Part shown: positions 1 through 9,656 of the stretch, in pieces | Layout: each line of letters opens with the position of its first letter | How positions within the stretch are numbered: the first letter of the stretch is position 1 | Assembly: GCA_028456385.1 (NCBI GenBank) | Contig: JALNQF010000854.1 | Span: 1 to 12,486, forward strand | Length of the DNA stretch: 12,486 nt | Direction of reading: 5' to 3' | Source: Ophiosphaerella korrae | Taxonomy: Eukaryota > Ascomycota > Dothideomycetes > Pleosporales > Phaeosphaeriaceae | Made by a program: the position numbers and the translations under genes | The notes under the pieces: model-generated | Database searches by the model: none | The model's input: the letters and a program-made list of their open reading frames with translations, nothing else | What the model was told of the DNA's origin: nothing

Positions 1-1689
1 ATACCTAGTAGCTTACTAAGCGCTAACTAAAAGTAGAAAGGTAGTTAAATATTAGTAAGTTATAAACTTACTAATATATTAGTAAGTTTGTAATATTAGT
101 AAGTTATAAACTTACTAATATTAGTACGAAAATAAGAGATATAAAGGATAACTCCTTTATAGAGTTTTACTAAAAGTTACTACTATATTACTAAGCTCTT
201 TAAATAAGAGTGTACTTACGCTAATACTTTTATTCTTATAGCTACTTAGTTTTCTAGCTACTCTATTACTACGCCCTTTACGCGTAATACTATAGTAGCT
301 AATATTTAGTATCTTATTTACTAAAATATTTCCCTAAGTTATTAAATAGCTTATAGGTATCTTTTTATAATACCTAGTAAGCTAGTATATCTTTATAAGC
401 TTAGGGCTTACCTAGTAGTATATAGTATAGATAAGCTTAAAGATAATAACTCTAAGACTTCTAGCTATCTTTATAGCTCTACTAATAATCCTTTTTACTA
501 GTAAGCTTATAGCTAGCGTCTCTAAGGTTATACTATACCTAAAAGTAAGTCTAATAATTCTCTACTTACTATTTTCTCTATAGTAGATAAAGCCTTTATT
601 TATTAAGTTCTCTTTAGTTCCTTTTACTTTTTATCTCTTTTTAGTATTAGTAAATACTTTTAAAGCGCTTCTTCTAGTAGTTTTAGCTTACTTTTAAACT
701 TTTATACTACTCTAAATTCTCTCTATTAACTACTAGCTCCTTAAGCTTTATAAGGTATACTCTTACACTTTTTTTACTTTACTAACCTAGAGTTAGATAT
801 AGGTTACCTAAGTCTTAATAAGAGTTTAGAATATACTTATAGACGCTCTATTAAGTCTTTTACTACTCTTACTCTTACTTCTAGCTACTATCTAGCTACT
901 CTTTTAACTTCTCTTCTTTACGCTCTACTTTTTAGTAGTAGTATTCTTACTCTAGTATATTCTTAATTTAATATAATAGGTTTAAGCTCTTTTACTTCTC
1001 TTTCTAGAGGCCTTTAGTCTTCTATTTCTATACTCCTTCTACTTCTTTAGTATTCTCTTAGCTTTTTACTTTAAGATCTTTAGCCTTAGAATTAAGATTA
1101 CTATTATACTTATTATCTAAGTAGTATTTACTCTTAGCTACCTAGGTTTAGTCTTAGAAGTCTTCTTACTACTTAAGCTTCTTCTTTTAGTTCTAAAGAT
1201 AGTAATTAGTAATAATAGGTAATATAAAGTTTTTCTTCTTAGTATCTAAGTACTAAGGCCTCTTTAGTTATTTTTTTTTAGAGAAAATTAACTAAGTTCT
1301 TTTCTTCTTATTACTAATTCTCCTATTTACTTATAATACCTACTTATTCCCTCTCCTATTTAAAATTTTTAGCTAATTCTTAGCTAAAATTAATCTCTTT
1401 ATTAGGTTCCTTTTATATAAAGAATTTAAAGTTAGCTAGATTAAATTTAGGCTTTTATACTAGGATTTAAACTAATTATAGCTAATAAGTTTATACTAGT
1501 AATAGTAAGTTCTATCTATATTATTCTTATACTCGCCTACTTTACCTTCTAAATACTAGCTCTATTAGTACTAGTTTATTTAATACTCCTTTAAGTTACT
1601 CCTTAGTATTAAGTAAAGCTTACTTTTCTTTTTATCTAACTATAAAATCTTTAGCTTCTAGCTCTAAATTTTCTAAGATATCTATTAGT
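1..1689. other. Left 1.7 kb: no gene, probable 3' end of element A
   Basis: The minus strand stays purine-rich here, like the coding strand of element A, and all three minus frames are full of TAA/TAG. One minus frame between about 600 and 1050 is relatively open, rich in Lys, Arg, Glu and Leu, and could be a coiled-coil remnant, but I do not recognise it. Only three CA/TG dinucleotides occur (89, 211, 765). On position this should hold the end of the element A polyprotein, its 3' untranslated region and its 3' LTR. The CA end of a minus-strand LTR could correspond to the TGT at 89-91, but there is no second LTR to compare. Confidence 0.45.
52..118. repeat. Hairpin-forming tandem repeat
   Basis: Two identical 23-bp units at 52-74 and 96-118 each read as a 10-bp stem (TTAGTAAGTT / AACTTACTAA) around an ATA loop. 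A degenerate half copy (TTAGTAAGTTT) lies between them at 79-89. The two full units start 44 bp apart. Confidence 0.85.
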
Positions 1690-1900
1690 TCCTACTAGCT
1701 TTACTAGTAGAATTCTACTACTCTTACTCTTAGAGTATAGTTTCTAAACTTTATACTATCTAGGTTAGTAAGCTAGTACTATCTAGAAGGATATAACTAG
1801 ATAACTTAATAAGGGCCCTTCTACTAAGGTTAGAGTTTCTACTATCTAGATTTATTCTAGTTACTAAATAAGTCTTAGATAAGTACTAATATTCCTTTAA
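1690..1900 (-). pseudogene. Integrase C-terminal GPY/F module of element A, out of frame with the core
   Basis: The expected tail is found in a different frame (codon low coordinates 0 mod 3): KGILVLI*D, then KL*P**KGPY*VI at 1797-1840, then LTNLDSIKF, and then RVRVVEF near 1710. This matches the integrase tail pattern G-D-L-V-L ... K-L-x-P-R-W-x-G-P-Y ... L-x-x-L-D-G of fungal Ty3/gypsy elements. The GGC-CCT-TAT codons of G-P-Y are at 1809-1817. Because the core upstream is read in the 2 mod 3 frame, one net indel separates the two parts. No chromodomain is recognisable beyond it. Confidence 0.8.
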
Positions 1901-1920
1901 GTATATCTTTTTAGTATTAA
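1885..1920 (-). other. Frameshift site in the element A polyprotein
   Basis: The core frame runs ...FNTKKIYLKEY to about 1890, while the GPY/F tail is preceded by ILKGILVLI in another frame that overlaps it. The switch must therefore fall in this short interval, which contains an A-run on the minus strand (about 1907-1912). It is the only indel needed to read about 6 kb of polyprotein. Confidence 0.7.
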
Positions 1921-1924
1921 ACTA

Positions 1925-2760
1925 TTTTTTACTTTCTTTCTTTAGCTTAATTATATAATTTATAGCTTTTTAGAGTCTATTATTACGTTTATTAAACTAC
2001 TAAGCTTATAATACTAAGAGCGTAGTAGTATTATAAACTTCTAACTATAAAAGGGTTTACTATATAGAGATATAGAGTTTAATAAGTAAGACTTATTCCT
2101 AGCTATATATAAAGTATATTAGTATCTTTCTAGTACTATATTTTACTATAACCTTATCTACCTATAGTGTATAGAGTAGATTATCTACTTAATTACCTTT
2201 AATCTTTTAGAAAGTAGCTACTAACTCTTTATAGCCTCTTTTAATTATTCCTTAGCTTTAGAAGTAATAAGTACTTCTAATAACTCTTTAGGTACTATAT
2301 AAGTAAGTAAGGTTAGTAACTAGTCTTTTATTTTCTAGTCCTCTATCTACTATTATTTTAAATAGTACTCTCTATTTTAAAAATATATCTTATTTTAAGA
2401 ACTTTATAATAGCTTCTAACGTATTAACTCTAAGAGCTTTAGCCTCTACGTATAAGCTTATAAGGTCCTAATATATAATTATATATCTTTTACCTCTTTT
2501 ACTATTAGGTATATAAACTATATCTAGTATAATCTATCTCTATAGGACCTTAAGTCCCTAATTTAGGTATAGCTCTTCTTTTACTATCTAAGGTAAATAA
2601 AATTAATATTCTTAGTAAGATTTTATATAGGTTTCTATATCTTTAAATATATTTAGCTAAAAATATTACGTCTAGATCTTTTACTATATTCCTTTTTAGC
2701 CTTAGTATCTACTTTTATTGTGTAGTACTTTTAGAATCTCTAGCTACTCTTCTTTTTTAT
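1925..2760 (-). pseudogene. Integrase remnant of element A: HHCC zinc domain and DDE core
   Basis: The zinc domain reads LHNKSRY: His CAC is intact at 2720-2722, the second His is now Tyr at 2705-2707, and the two Cys of the C-x2-C pair are now Tyr at 2615-2617 and 2606-2608. The catalytic core begins ILDIVYIP with Asp at 2522-2524, then LYVEAKALR (2420-2455), then IIVDRGLEN with the second Asp at 2345-2347, then GIIKRGYKELVA, where the catalytic Glu has become Lys (AAA, 2240-2242). The D-to-E spacing is 34 residues. NNRL*KAINYIIKLRK near 1940-1995 is the usual linker toward the C-terminal domain. The core makes the strand-transfer reaction in live relatives; this copy has lost the Glu and three of four zinc ligands. 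Confidence 0.94.
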
Positions 2761-3094
2761 CTACTACTCTTTTTAGTAAGTACTATTTAGAGCTTTTAGC
2801 CTATAAAAGTCTTTATATAACCTTATACTTTTACGTATTTTTATAGAGCTTTTAGGTATCTATTCTACTTATTCTAGCTAGAGTTTATAGTATTACTAGC
2901 TATTTTATAATATTACGTAGAAAAGGCGTTTCTAGAGTATCTAGTATACTTAAGTCTATTTCTATCTTTAAGTATATAAATTCTAGGTCTTAAAAGCTTA
3001 TCTATAGTAAGATAAAAGTTATAGACTCTAGATAGTAGTTTATAAATTCTTCTATGTCTTCTTTAAGCTCTTTTAGTAGCTACTATCCTAGTAG

Positions 3095-3600
3095 CTCTAG
3101 TTACCTTAAGAGAGTATCTACTACTACGTTCTTTTTCTTAGCTACGTACTTTATATTAAATTCCTATATATTTAGAAAGGCGAGCTATCTTGTAATTAGA
3201 GCTCTTAAGAAGTTACTAGTACTTTAATTAAGTTAATTTATAAGTATATAAGTATCTATTTCTACTATAAAATAAACTCTATAGATTTATAAGTAGAATT
3301 TCTTAAGTACTAGTAGTATAGCTTTATACTTATATTTCCTAGAATCCTAGTTATACTCTAAAAGTAACTATACTCCTAATTTATAGTATACTACGTTCTA
3401 ATAGCCTTTTAGGTTTTCTTACTAGAGTACTATACTCTAACCCTTTTTACTTCTATTAACTAATATAATAATTAGTCTAATAGGCTCGCTATAGTCTATA
3501 GAGACTAATACTAGTATACTAGTTAGTTAGGTTTTTAATTTATCTATAGTAAGAGAAGCTTTTTAACTCTATTTAAATTCTTTATTCTTCTTTAGTAGCT
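3095..3600 (-). pseudogene. RNase H domain and tether remnant of element A
   Basis: The RT connection ends with GFTKIVILLFKLLKKNKEFK, near 3560-3620, which is the canonical run into RNase H. The RNase H begins SIDYSEP, followed by IIILVNRSKKG: the first catalytic Asp is now Asn (AAT, 3455-3457). The second acidic position, in the KxECx motif, reads KYKYKA near 3340, so Glu is now Lys. The third, in VYFIVEIDTYIL, keeps Asp at 3254-3256. The domain closes with KNVVVDTLLR near 3103-3132, the form expected of the family motif NVVADALSR after RIP. The same single frame is used throughout. The fold assignment is secure; the residue roles follow from the family. Confidence 0.93.
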
Positions 3601-3689
3601 TAAATAGTAGTATTACTATCTTAGTAAAACCTTTAATCTAGATTCTATAGTATACGTAAAAGCTAATAAATATTTAGACTTTCTTTAGA

Positions 3690-4430
3690 GATCTATAGGC
3701 TAGCTATTTAATTATCTTTTAGACCTTCTTATTAGCTAAGTACTAGCCCTCTTTATCTACTATATACCCTATAATCCCTATAGAGTTGTAGTACTAATCT
3801 AATTTAAGACCTAAGGTAGTAGTACTAGCCCTCTTAAGGTTACGTAAAACTTTATCTATATTAATAATATATTTACTAATAAACCTTTAGATCCTAGGTT
3901 CTAGTAAGTCTAAGTTATAGTCTATTTTTAGGCCTTTTACTATAATATTATCTATATATAATATATAGCTAGTTAGAATTAATTTTTATAGGATTTTAGT
4001 TACTACTTATATAAACTTAGTAATAGAGTTTATAGTACTTATAAGTAGAGTATATTACTATACTAGTCTATAAGTTAGTATATAAAATACTATAAGTAGT
4101 CTAGAGTCCTAATAGAGCTCTACTTAATTATATCTAGAGAAGAAGTCTATTAAGAATACGACGTAGTAACCTATAAATTCCTCTAAGAATTTATCTAGGT
4201 TTAGAAGTAAGTTAGTATCCCTAATAGTTATACTATTAGTGCGCTAGGTATTATTAATAAGTTAGTATCCTTAGTCCTTTTTCTTTACTAAGAACTAAGA
4301 GTTACTATATAAGCTTTTACTTAATTTAAGAACCTTTTAGTCTAACTATTCTTAAATTATCTTATTAACTACTTCTCTTAGTTTATAAAGTATAAGAAAG
4401 CTATCTTCTTTTTAGGCCTTATAGAGTAAT
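3690..4430 (-). pseudogene. Reverse transcriptase domain remnant of element A
   Basis: This domain copied the element RNA into DNA. Motifs in order on the minus strand: LREVVNKII (fingers, about 4400), SNS*FLVKKKD (4274-4305), LLLNLDKFLEEF followed by VFLIDFFSRYN, whose first catalytic Asp is at 4145-4147, and YIDNIIVKG at 3932-3958. The last is the YxDD box plus the VKGP motif typical of filamentous-fungal gypsy elements. The second Asp of the box has become Asn (AAT, 3947-3949), which alone would abolish catalysis. The connection region continues with INIDKVLRNLKRAS and SIGIIGYIVDKEG. Stops fall at Trp/Gln positions, and no frameshift was found across the domain. Confidence 0.95.
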
Positions 4431-5179
4431 ATATTAATTTAAACTAGTAGGATAATATTAGAGTAGATATAGCCTAATTCTACAAAGTTAAAGCTTAATA
4501 TAGCTTCTTAATATAAAAAAACTTCGATTAGTATCTCTTTTTCTTTTAGCTATAGCTAGTTAGTAATCTTTATTTTTACTAGCTATTCTTCTATAACCTA
4601 AGTACTTATAGAAAAGAAAGTAGTCTTATTAGTAATATATTATTAGAATTGTCTCTAGCTTTAGTTATTATTTACTAGCTACCTAAGTTCTACTCTTACT
4701 TTCTAGTCTAATTAACCTTCTACTTAGTAAGGCTATACTAAGAAGTTATAAACTAGCTATACTTTTTTACCTTTTAACTTATATATAGTATTTAGCTTAA
4801 ATTATAGTTCTATTTTTAATAAACTCTTAGGTATCTATTTTCTTCTTTCTACTTATTTCTATATTTCTACGAGGTCTTTTAGGATTTCTAAGATACCTTT
4901 ATCTAGAGAAATACTAGCTTATTTTATTATTATTAGATCTACTTATAGATTATTCTATAATTCTTAGTATAAATACTAGGTACTACTAATAGTTCTCTAG
5001 GCGTCTCTTTCTTATTTCTCTATTTTCTAAGTATCTATTTATAGAACTCTACTCTTAGTAGTAGGGTTCTTTACTAGTTTTTCTATTATTATTATATTTA
5101 TCTATCTTATACTTCTTATTCTATTAAATATTACTATAAACTTTATAGAAGTATTTTAATTTTTTAACTAAACCTTATA

Positions 5180-5500
5180 GTATATTTAGCTATTATCTTC
5201 TTATTTAAAAGAGTATCGACAATCTATTATAAATAGGTTCCTAAAGATTATTAGGTAAGAGAGACCTCTTATAATAAAGAAGTTAGACTAGACTTTAATA
5301 CTTCTAATAATAACTAGTACGCCCTATATAATCTCTTTAAAGGACTTCTTTACTTTATTTATAGTAACTAGCTATACTCTAGCTATTTCTTTAGGTATAG
5401 AAGTTATACTTAAGCTAGTAGCTAGAGCTATTTTAAAGTAGATTGTATTAAGTTCTACTTCTAAGTTAAGTAAGGCTAGTAGTCTAGTCTTATAGACCTA
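5180..5500 (-). pseudogene. Retropepsin (aspartic protease) remnant of element A
   Basis: The C-terminal half is clear: at 5231-5257 the minus strand reads YLIIFRNLF, matching the family motif H-P-I-I-L-G-x-P-F after RIP (H to Y, G to R), preceded by FFIIRGLS. This segment packs next to the active site in retropepsins. The place where the catalytic D-T/S-G-A would be expected (5408-5422) reads A-L-A-T-S, followed by LSITSIPKE. GCT in place of GAT/GAC cannot be produced by C-to-T mutation, so either the alignment here is off or the ancestor already differed. The domain sits between the Gag-like region and RT, as expected for Ty3/gypsy. Confidence 0.7.
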
Positions 5501-5559
5501 GATTATTACTTTTAGGTATTCTTTTCTAAGTCTTTTAATCCTACTAGGTTAGTTATATT

Positions 5560-7870
5560 CTAGGTACTCTTTTACTATATTTATATTAGCTATAAAACTA
5601 GTAGAGTATATAAGTATAATAGAGAGTACTTTAGTAGAAAAGCCTAAGAGTTTATAAGCTCTATACTTAATAATTTTTCTATTTATAGCTTCTACTATTA
5701 CTTAGTTAAGAATATTAGTATTTATTATATATAGGTGTAGGCTATTCTAGGATAAAGCTACTAGTAGTTCCTTAGGGCTCTAAAGCGTCTCTCCTAAGTC
5801 TTTAGTTATACTTACTATTACTCTTATATTTATAAACTCCTCTAACTTATCTACTATAAAAGTAGGCTTTATAAGCTTTTTAAAAAAGTCTAGTATATTA
5901 GCTAAGAGTATTTATATAAGTAGAAATACTAGCGCTTCTATAACTTTTTATATTACTTCTTTAGTATTTAGTTCTAGAGTATTAATCTACTTAAGCTTTT
6001 TTACGTAGTTCTTTTATTTATCTATTTTTTTAAGAGGTTATTCTAGATCTATTTCTATTTCTATATTATTAAATTAGGTCTACTTAGATTTAAGGAATTT
6101 AGCTTCTTTTTTGTAATTATTTTATATAGCTAGAATAGGTACTAAAAGCTCTTAGGTCCTAAACCCTACTATAGTAATATATATAGTTTTAGTAATATCT
6201 TTTTATACTAGATCTTTTTTTATTTTTAGTTACTATATCTAGAATCTATTATATTCTTCTACGCTTACTATTCTATCTTCTTCTAAATTATCTATTATAC
6301 TCCTAAGTAAGTTTATTACTACTATTATCTAAGGCTATACTAGCTATTATATTATAGGGTTTAGCGTTACCTAAAGGTCTATTTCTCTATACTTTAGGTC
6401 TTATATTCTTTACTAGATATACTAGATTATTATATTATTCTAGTTACTTCTTACTCTAATCTATTTAATAAACTCTTAGTAAGTTTACTCTATACTCTAT
6501 TAGTATCTTTTAGTTTCTAGATTAAACTAAATCTATCTATTAAGTATTAAAGCTTTTCCTTCCTTATAGTTATTAATATAGTAATTTAGGTCTCTATACC
6601 TAATATAACTATAAAAGTCTAAACTTATACCTACTACGTTATTCTAATACTAAGGTCCTATATTATTCTAAAATAGTAGTAGAAGGTTTTTTTAAAATTA
6701 TAGCCTTATTATAAAAGGCGTTACTAACTATAGGTTTACTATAGCCTAAGGAGTCTATAGATACTTATTTACCTTAATTTATTTTTCTATAACTAAGTAT
6801 ACCTCTAGTAGCTAGATAAGTTCTTAGGTTCTAGCGTTTAGGTTATTTATAGCTATAAAGGTAATTACTTAGAGTTTTATTATTTTAAAGTATTTTATAA
6901 GATTATTAACTTCTAATTATATAACTTCTATTCTTAGAAGTATTTAGACTCCCTTCTATCTTTAAGTCTAGTTATAAGAGTTAGGTATAGGCTTTATATT
7001 AGGAGGCCTAAATATTCTTTTAAGTATTATATATAGCTATTTCTTATAGCTTATAAGCTTTAGTGCGCTTATAGTTCTCTTAAAAGCTAAGTTAAAACGT
7101 TCTACTTATAGGTTTCTCTATACTAGCTAGTTAAAGTACTTCTAGATTATTTAAAAGTTAAAGTCTTTTACGTTTTTATTACTTAGGTTATATTTATTAA
7201 AGACTTTTTATAAGTAGTACTTATTAAGTCCTTTTACTAAGTAGTATCCTTTTATAGCTTCTATAATTATTCTTACTTTCTAGTACTTTATAAACTAAAG
7301 GCTAAAGTTATTAAAGTAGTTTTAGAGAAAGAAGTTATCTATAAGTAAGTATTACTATAGCTAGGTTTAGAGTACTTCTTCTATCTCTTTTTATTATACC
7401 TTATTAGACCCTTAGAACCTATTTCTTATTACTTCTCTAACCTTTACCTAATCTTTAGCTTTCTTTACCTCTATAAACTTAGTTATACTTTATTTAATAA
7501 TATCTTTTCTTATCTTATTACTAAACGCAATAATATTATAGATTTAGTCTCTAATAAGCTATCTATAAAAGATTACTTATTCCTTAATACTATCTAGAAA
7601 CTCTATTATATTAGTACTAGTAAACTTAAACTTTTTATCTATAAATAGGTTTTATTTACTAATATATACTCTACTACTTTATTCTACTATTATTTTAATA
7701 GCTACTATAAGCTAGCTAAATATTTCTAAAGATATCTTAATTATTAGTTAAGGTATATTTATAATAGTAGAGCTATTATCTATTATTAGTGTACTAATTC
7801 TTTTAGGTATATTCTATAGTCCTTTAGGTATTAGGTTTAGAAGTCTTAAGTTATATAAGGAAGTTCTTAG
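5560..7870 (-). pseudogene. Gag-position region of element A (N-terminal polyprotein, unrecognised)
   Basis: This is the N-terminal part of the element A polyprotein, ahead of the protease and in the same frame. Near the start it is Met/Ile/Pro-rich. At about 7640-7590 it reads KKFKFTSTNIIEFLDSIKE, which resembles the 'F-G-N-x-x-EFL' opening of Gag capsid domains. Further on there are long stop-poor stretches: IIIEAIKGYYLVKGLNKYYL near 7280-7220, FNLAFKR near 7090, and DNLEEDRIVSVEEYNRF near 6300-6250. No CCHC knuckle, even one converted to Tyr, is visible. About 700 residues before the protease is long for a Gag. The start codon cannot be fixed because ATG has been erased. The frame, position and even preservation are seen; the Gag role is inferred from position. 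Confidence 0.6.
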
Positions 7871-8270
7871 CTAGTAGAGAGATAGCCTTAGTATAGTCTC
7901 TTTATTAGATAATAGGTTAGATCTTATAGCTTAAGATTACCTTATAATATTCTTTCTTTTACTTCTCTCTTTATATATTATTTATCTATAATTATAGTAT
8001 ACTACTTACTACTACTAGGCTGTTTCTTTTTACTATACTACTTGTTATTCTATTCTATCCTTACTATTTTCTTGCTAGTTATTTTTCTATTTTAATATTC
8101 TTATTATCTATACTTCTACAAGCTATTTATTAGGTGCCTAAAAGCTTACTAGGAGCTTCTCTAATATTTCCTATTAGCCTCTTTATTTTTAGCTAGTTAC
8201 GCTACTTACCTTTTATACTACTTATAGCCTCTTAGGTCTTAGGCTTTATATATTTATAGCGTATTCCTAT
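7871..8270. other. 5' flank of the element A coding region, no gene
   Basis: The plus strand is pyrimidine-rich and no protein motif is seen in any frame. The interval 8021-8136 keeps five CA/TG sites, far above the local rate. By position it should be the leader and/or 5' LTR of element A, read on the minus strand. No LTR ends or primer-binding site could be recognised. Confidence 0.4.
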
Positions 8271-8342
8271 TTTTATACTTATACTTATACTATACCTATT
8301 CCTATATAAAATAAGTTAGCTTATCCTTAGTTTTATATATAT

Positions 8343-8495
8343 ACTTATTCCTATACCTATTCTTATATCTATTCTTATACCTATTCCTATACCTATTCCT
8401 ATACCTATTCCTATACCTATTCTTGTACCTATTCCTATACCTATCTATTCCTATATCTATTTCTATACCTATCTATTCTTATATCTATTCTTATA
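8343..8495. repeat. 12-bp minisatellite (CCTATTCCTATA)n
   Basis: About a dozen copies of CCTATTCCTATA stand in tandem, with variants CCTATTCTTGTA, TCTATTCTTATA and a few 4-bp insertions (CTAT). A weaker, interrupted block of the same motif lies at 8275-8305. The minus strand would read as alternating Gly-Ile codons in one frame, but there is no evidence that it is coding. The array is just upstream of the element A coding region. Confidence 0.9.
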
Positions 8496-8835
8496 CCTTA
8501 CGTAATAGTGCGTAAGCTAGCGCTCCTAAAGCTAAGGTTATAGGTTTAAGTTTTACGTTAGTTACTATTTATTATAGAGTTATATACCTAATATAGATCT
8601 AGGGCCTAAGAGCTTATTAGTCTTAAGGAACTTAGACTATATTAGCTAAACTAGTTCTAAACGTTATTTATACTCCTATAGATTATATCTTATAACCTAA
8701 AGGCTTATTAGCTTTTTTTCTCTTACCTCTCCTCTTTAATAGTTTACTTCTTTATAAGCCCTTAGTACTTATATTTCTCTAGTAACTACTTACTCTCTTT
8801 TTACTATTCCTTTCTTTATAATACTCTACTATACT

Positions 8836-8851
8836 AGATATCTAGATATCT
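8836..8851. repeat. 16-bp perfect palindrome
   Basis: AGATATCTAGATATCT equals its own reverse complement. It is also an 8-bp half (AGATATCT) repeated twice. No function is evident; in DNA this AT-rich a short palindrome can arise by chance. Confidence 0.7.
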
Positions 8852-9216
8852 TTAAAGACTAGCTTCTTTAGTATATAAAAAAATAAAAGATTTAGTATAT
8901 TTTTTTTAAAACTATAGCTTAAACTATAAAAAGTAATTACTAACTATTATTAGGTTTTAGTAATAAGAGAAAACTTTATTACTTTAAGCTTAATACTAAA
9001 GTATAACTTATATAATATAATAAAATTATAAAAGCTTTATATAAATAGTATAAGTAAAGAAAATATTAAAAAGTAGCTAGAAAATAATAGTACTTACTAT
9101 AAGTTATAAGAAATAGTAAAAAGATAATAGATAATATTTAATAGTACTACTAGTATTAAAAAAAATAATACTTAATTTACTTTTTTATAAGTATTAAGCT
9201 TTTTATATACTTATAT

Positions 9217-9284
9217 AGTATATTAGCTTTACTTTAAACTATAACTATATAATATTATAATCTTTAGTATATTAGCTTTACTTT
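9217..9284. repeat. 19-bp direct repeat pair
   Basis: AGTATATTAGCTTTACTTT occurs at 9217-9235 and again at 9266-9284, 49 bp apart. The sequence between them (TAAACTATAACTATATAATATT and following) is not repeated. It may be the trace of a small tandem duplication. Confidence 0.75.
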
Positions 9285-9656
9285 TTTAACTTATACTAAA
9301 GTTTATAAAAGTTTTAAGTATTTAAAAAACTTTTATTATAAAGCTTTTTTTCTAGCTAGTATTTTTACTAGCTTTTTAAAGTATAACTTTAATAATATTA
9401 AGACTATAGAACTAAGTAAAAGTAATAAAAGTAAGTAGGCTTCTATAAGATAGGCGAGGTTAATAAATAAGATAGTTACTTAACTTAATTAATAGTTAGC
9501 TTTTATTAGAGTATTATAAGGTATATAAAGATTAATAGGTAAATAAGAATCTAATTAAAGTATTAGTTATAATACTCTATTAAGATAAGAAGTAAAAAAG
9601 AGATTAAATATAATAGTCTATAAAGGTCTATTAATATTTCTATATACTTACTATCT

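Larger units (their letters stand above)
1690..7870 (-). mobile_element. Element A: RIP-degraded Ty3/gypsy LTR retrotransposon (internal coding region)
   Basis: Read on the minus strand, the ghost domains follow the order Gag-like, protease, RT, RNase H, integrase, which is the Ty3/gypsy (Metaviridae) order; Ty1/copia would have integrase before RT. From about 7870 to about 1920 all recognisable motifs fall in one frame (codon low coordinate 2 mod 3: for example 7595, 6254, 5231, 4274, 3947, 3254, 2522, 2240), so Gag and Pol look like one fused polyprotein. The frame is broken only by in-frame TAA/TAG where Gln or Trp is expected. After one frameshift at 1885-1920 the integrase tail continues. 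LTRs, primer-binding site and target duplication could not be found, so the true element is longer than the span given, probably reaching toward position 1 and beyond 8 kb. Confidence 0.93.
8500..9640. other. Inter-element AT-rich region, no gene
   Basis: No protein, RNA gene or clear terminal repeat was found. From 8511 to 9699 there is not one CA or TG dinucleotide. The stretch 8870-9420 is even poorer in G and C than the rest, with A- and T-runs. It contains a perfect 16-bp palindrome at 8836-8851, a 19-bp direct repeat (9217-9235 and 9266-9284) and a 12-bp inverted pair AAGCTTAATACT (8987-8998) / AGTATTAAGCTT (9189-9200). It could be fragments of further elements mutated beyond recognition. 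Confidence 0.5.

Noticed and set aside
89..91. TGT at 89-91 as the terminal CA of a minus-strand LTR
   Set aside because: It is one of the few TG sites left and would fit, but no opposite LTR end or target duplication could be found, so it stays a possibility only.
600..1050. Lys/Arg/Glu/Leu-rich minus frame as a separate gene
   Set aside because: All three minus frames contain stops and similar low-complexity residues, no family motif is visible, and it continues the purine-rich 3' part of element A.
8343..8495. CRISPR array or telomere-like repeat
   Set aside because: Units are 12 bp with no spacers, and the motif is not a known telomere repeat.
1..8500. Open stretches on the plus strand opposite element A
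   Set aside because: The plus strand is pyrimidine-rich there and carries no recognisable motif; these are shadows of the minus-strand polyprotein.
511..8555. Similarity AGCTAGCG...TAAGGTTATA at 511-537 and 8517-8551 as an LTR pair
   Set aside because: The match is short and gapped, and neighbouring sequence does not align; in such low-complexity DNA this can be chance.
8870..9420. MITE with terminal inverted repeats
   Set aside because: Only a 12-bp inverted pair and 19-bp direct repeats were found; the proposed ends do not match each other.
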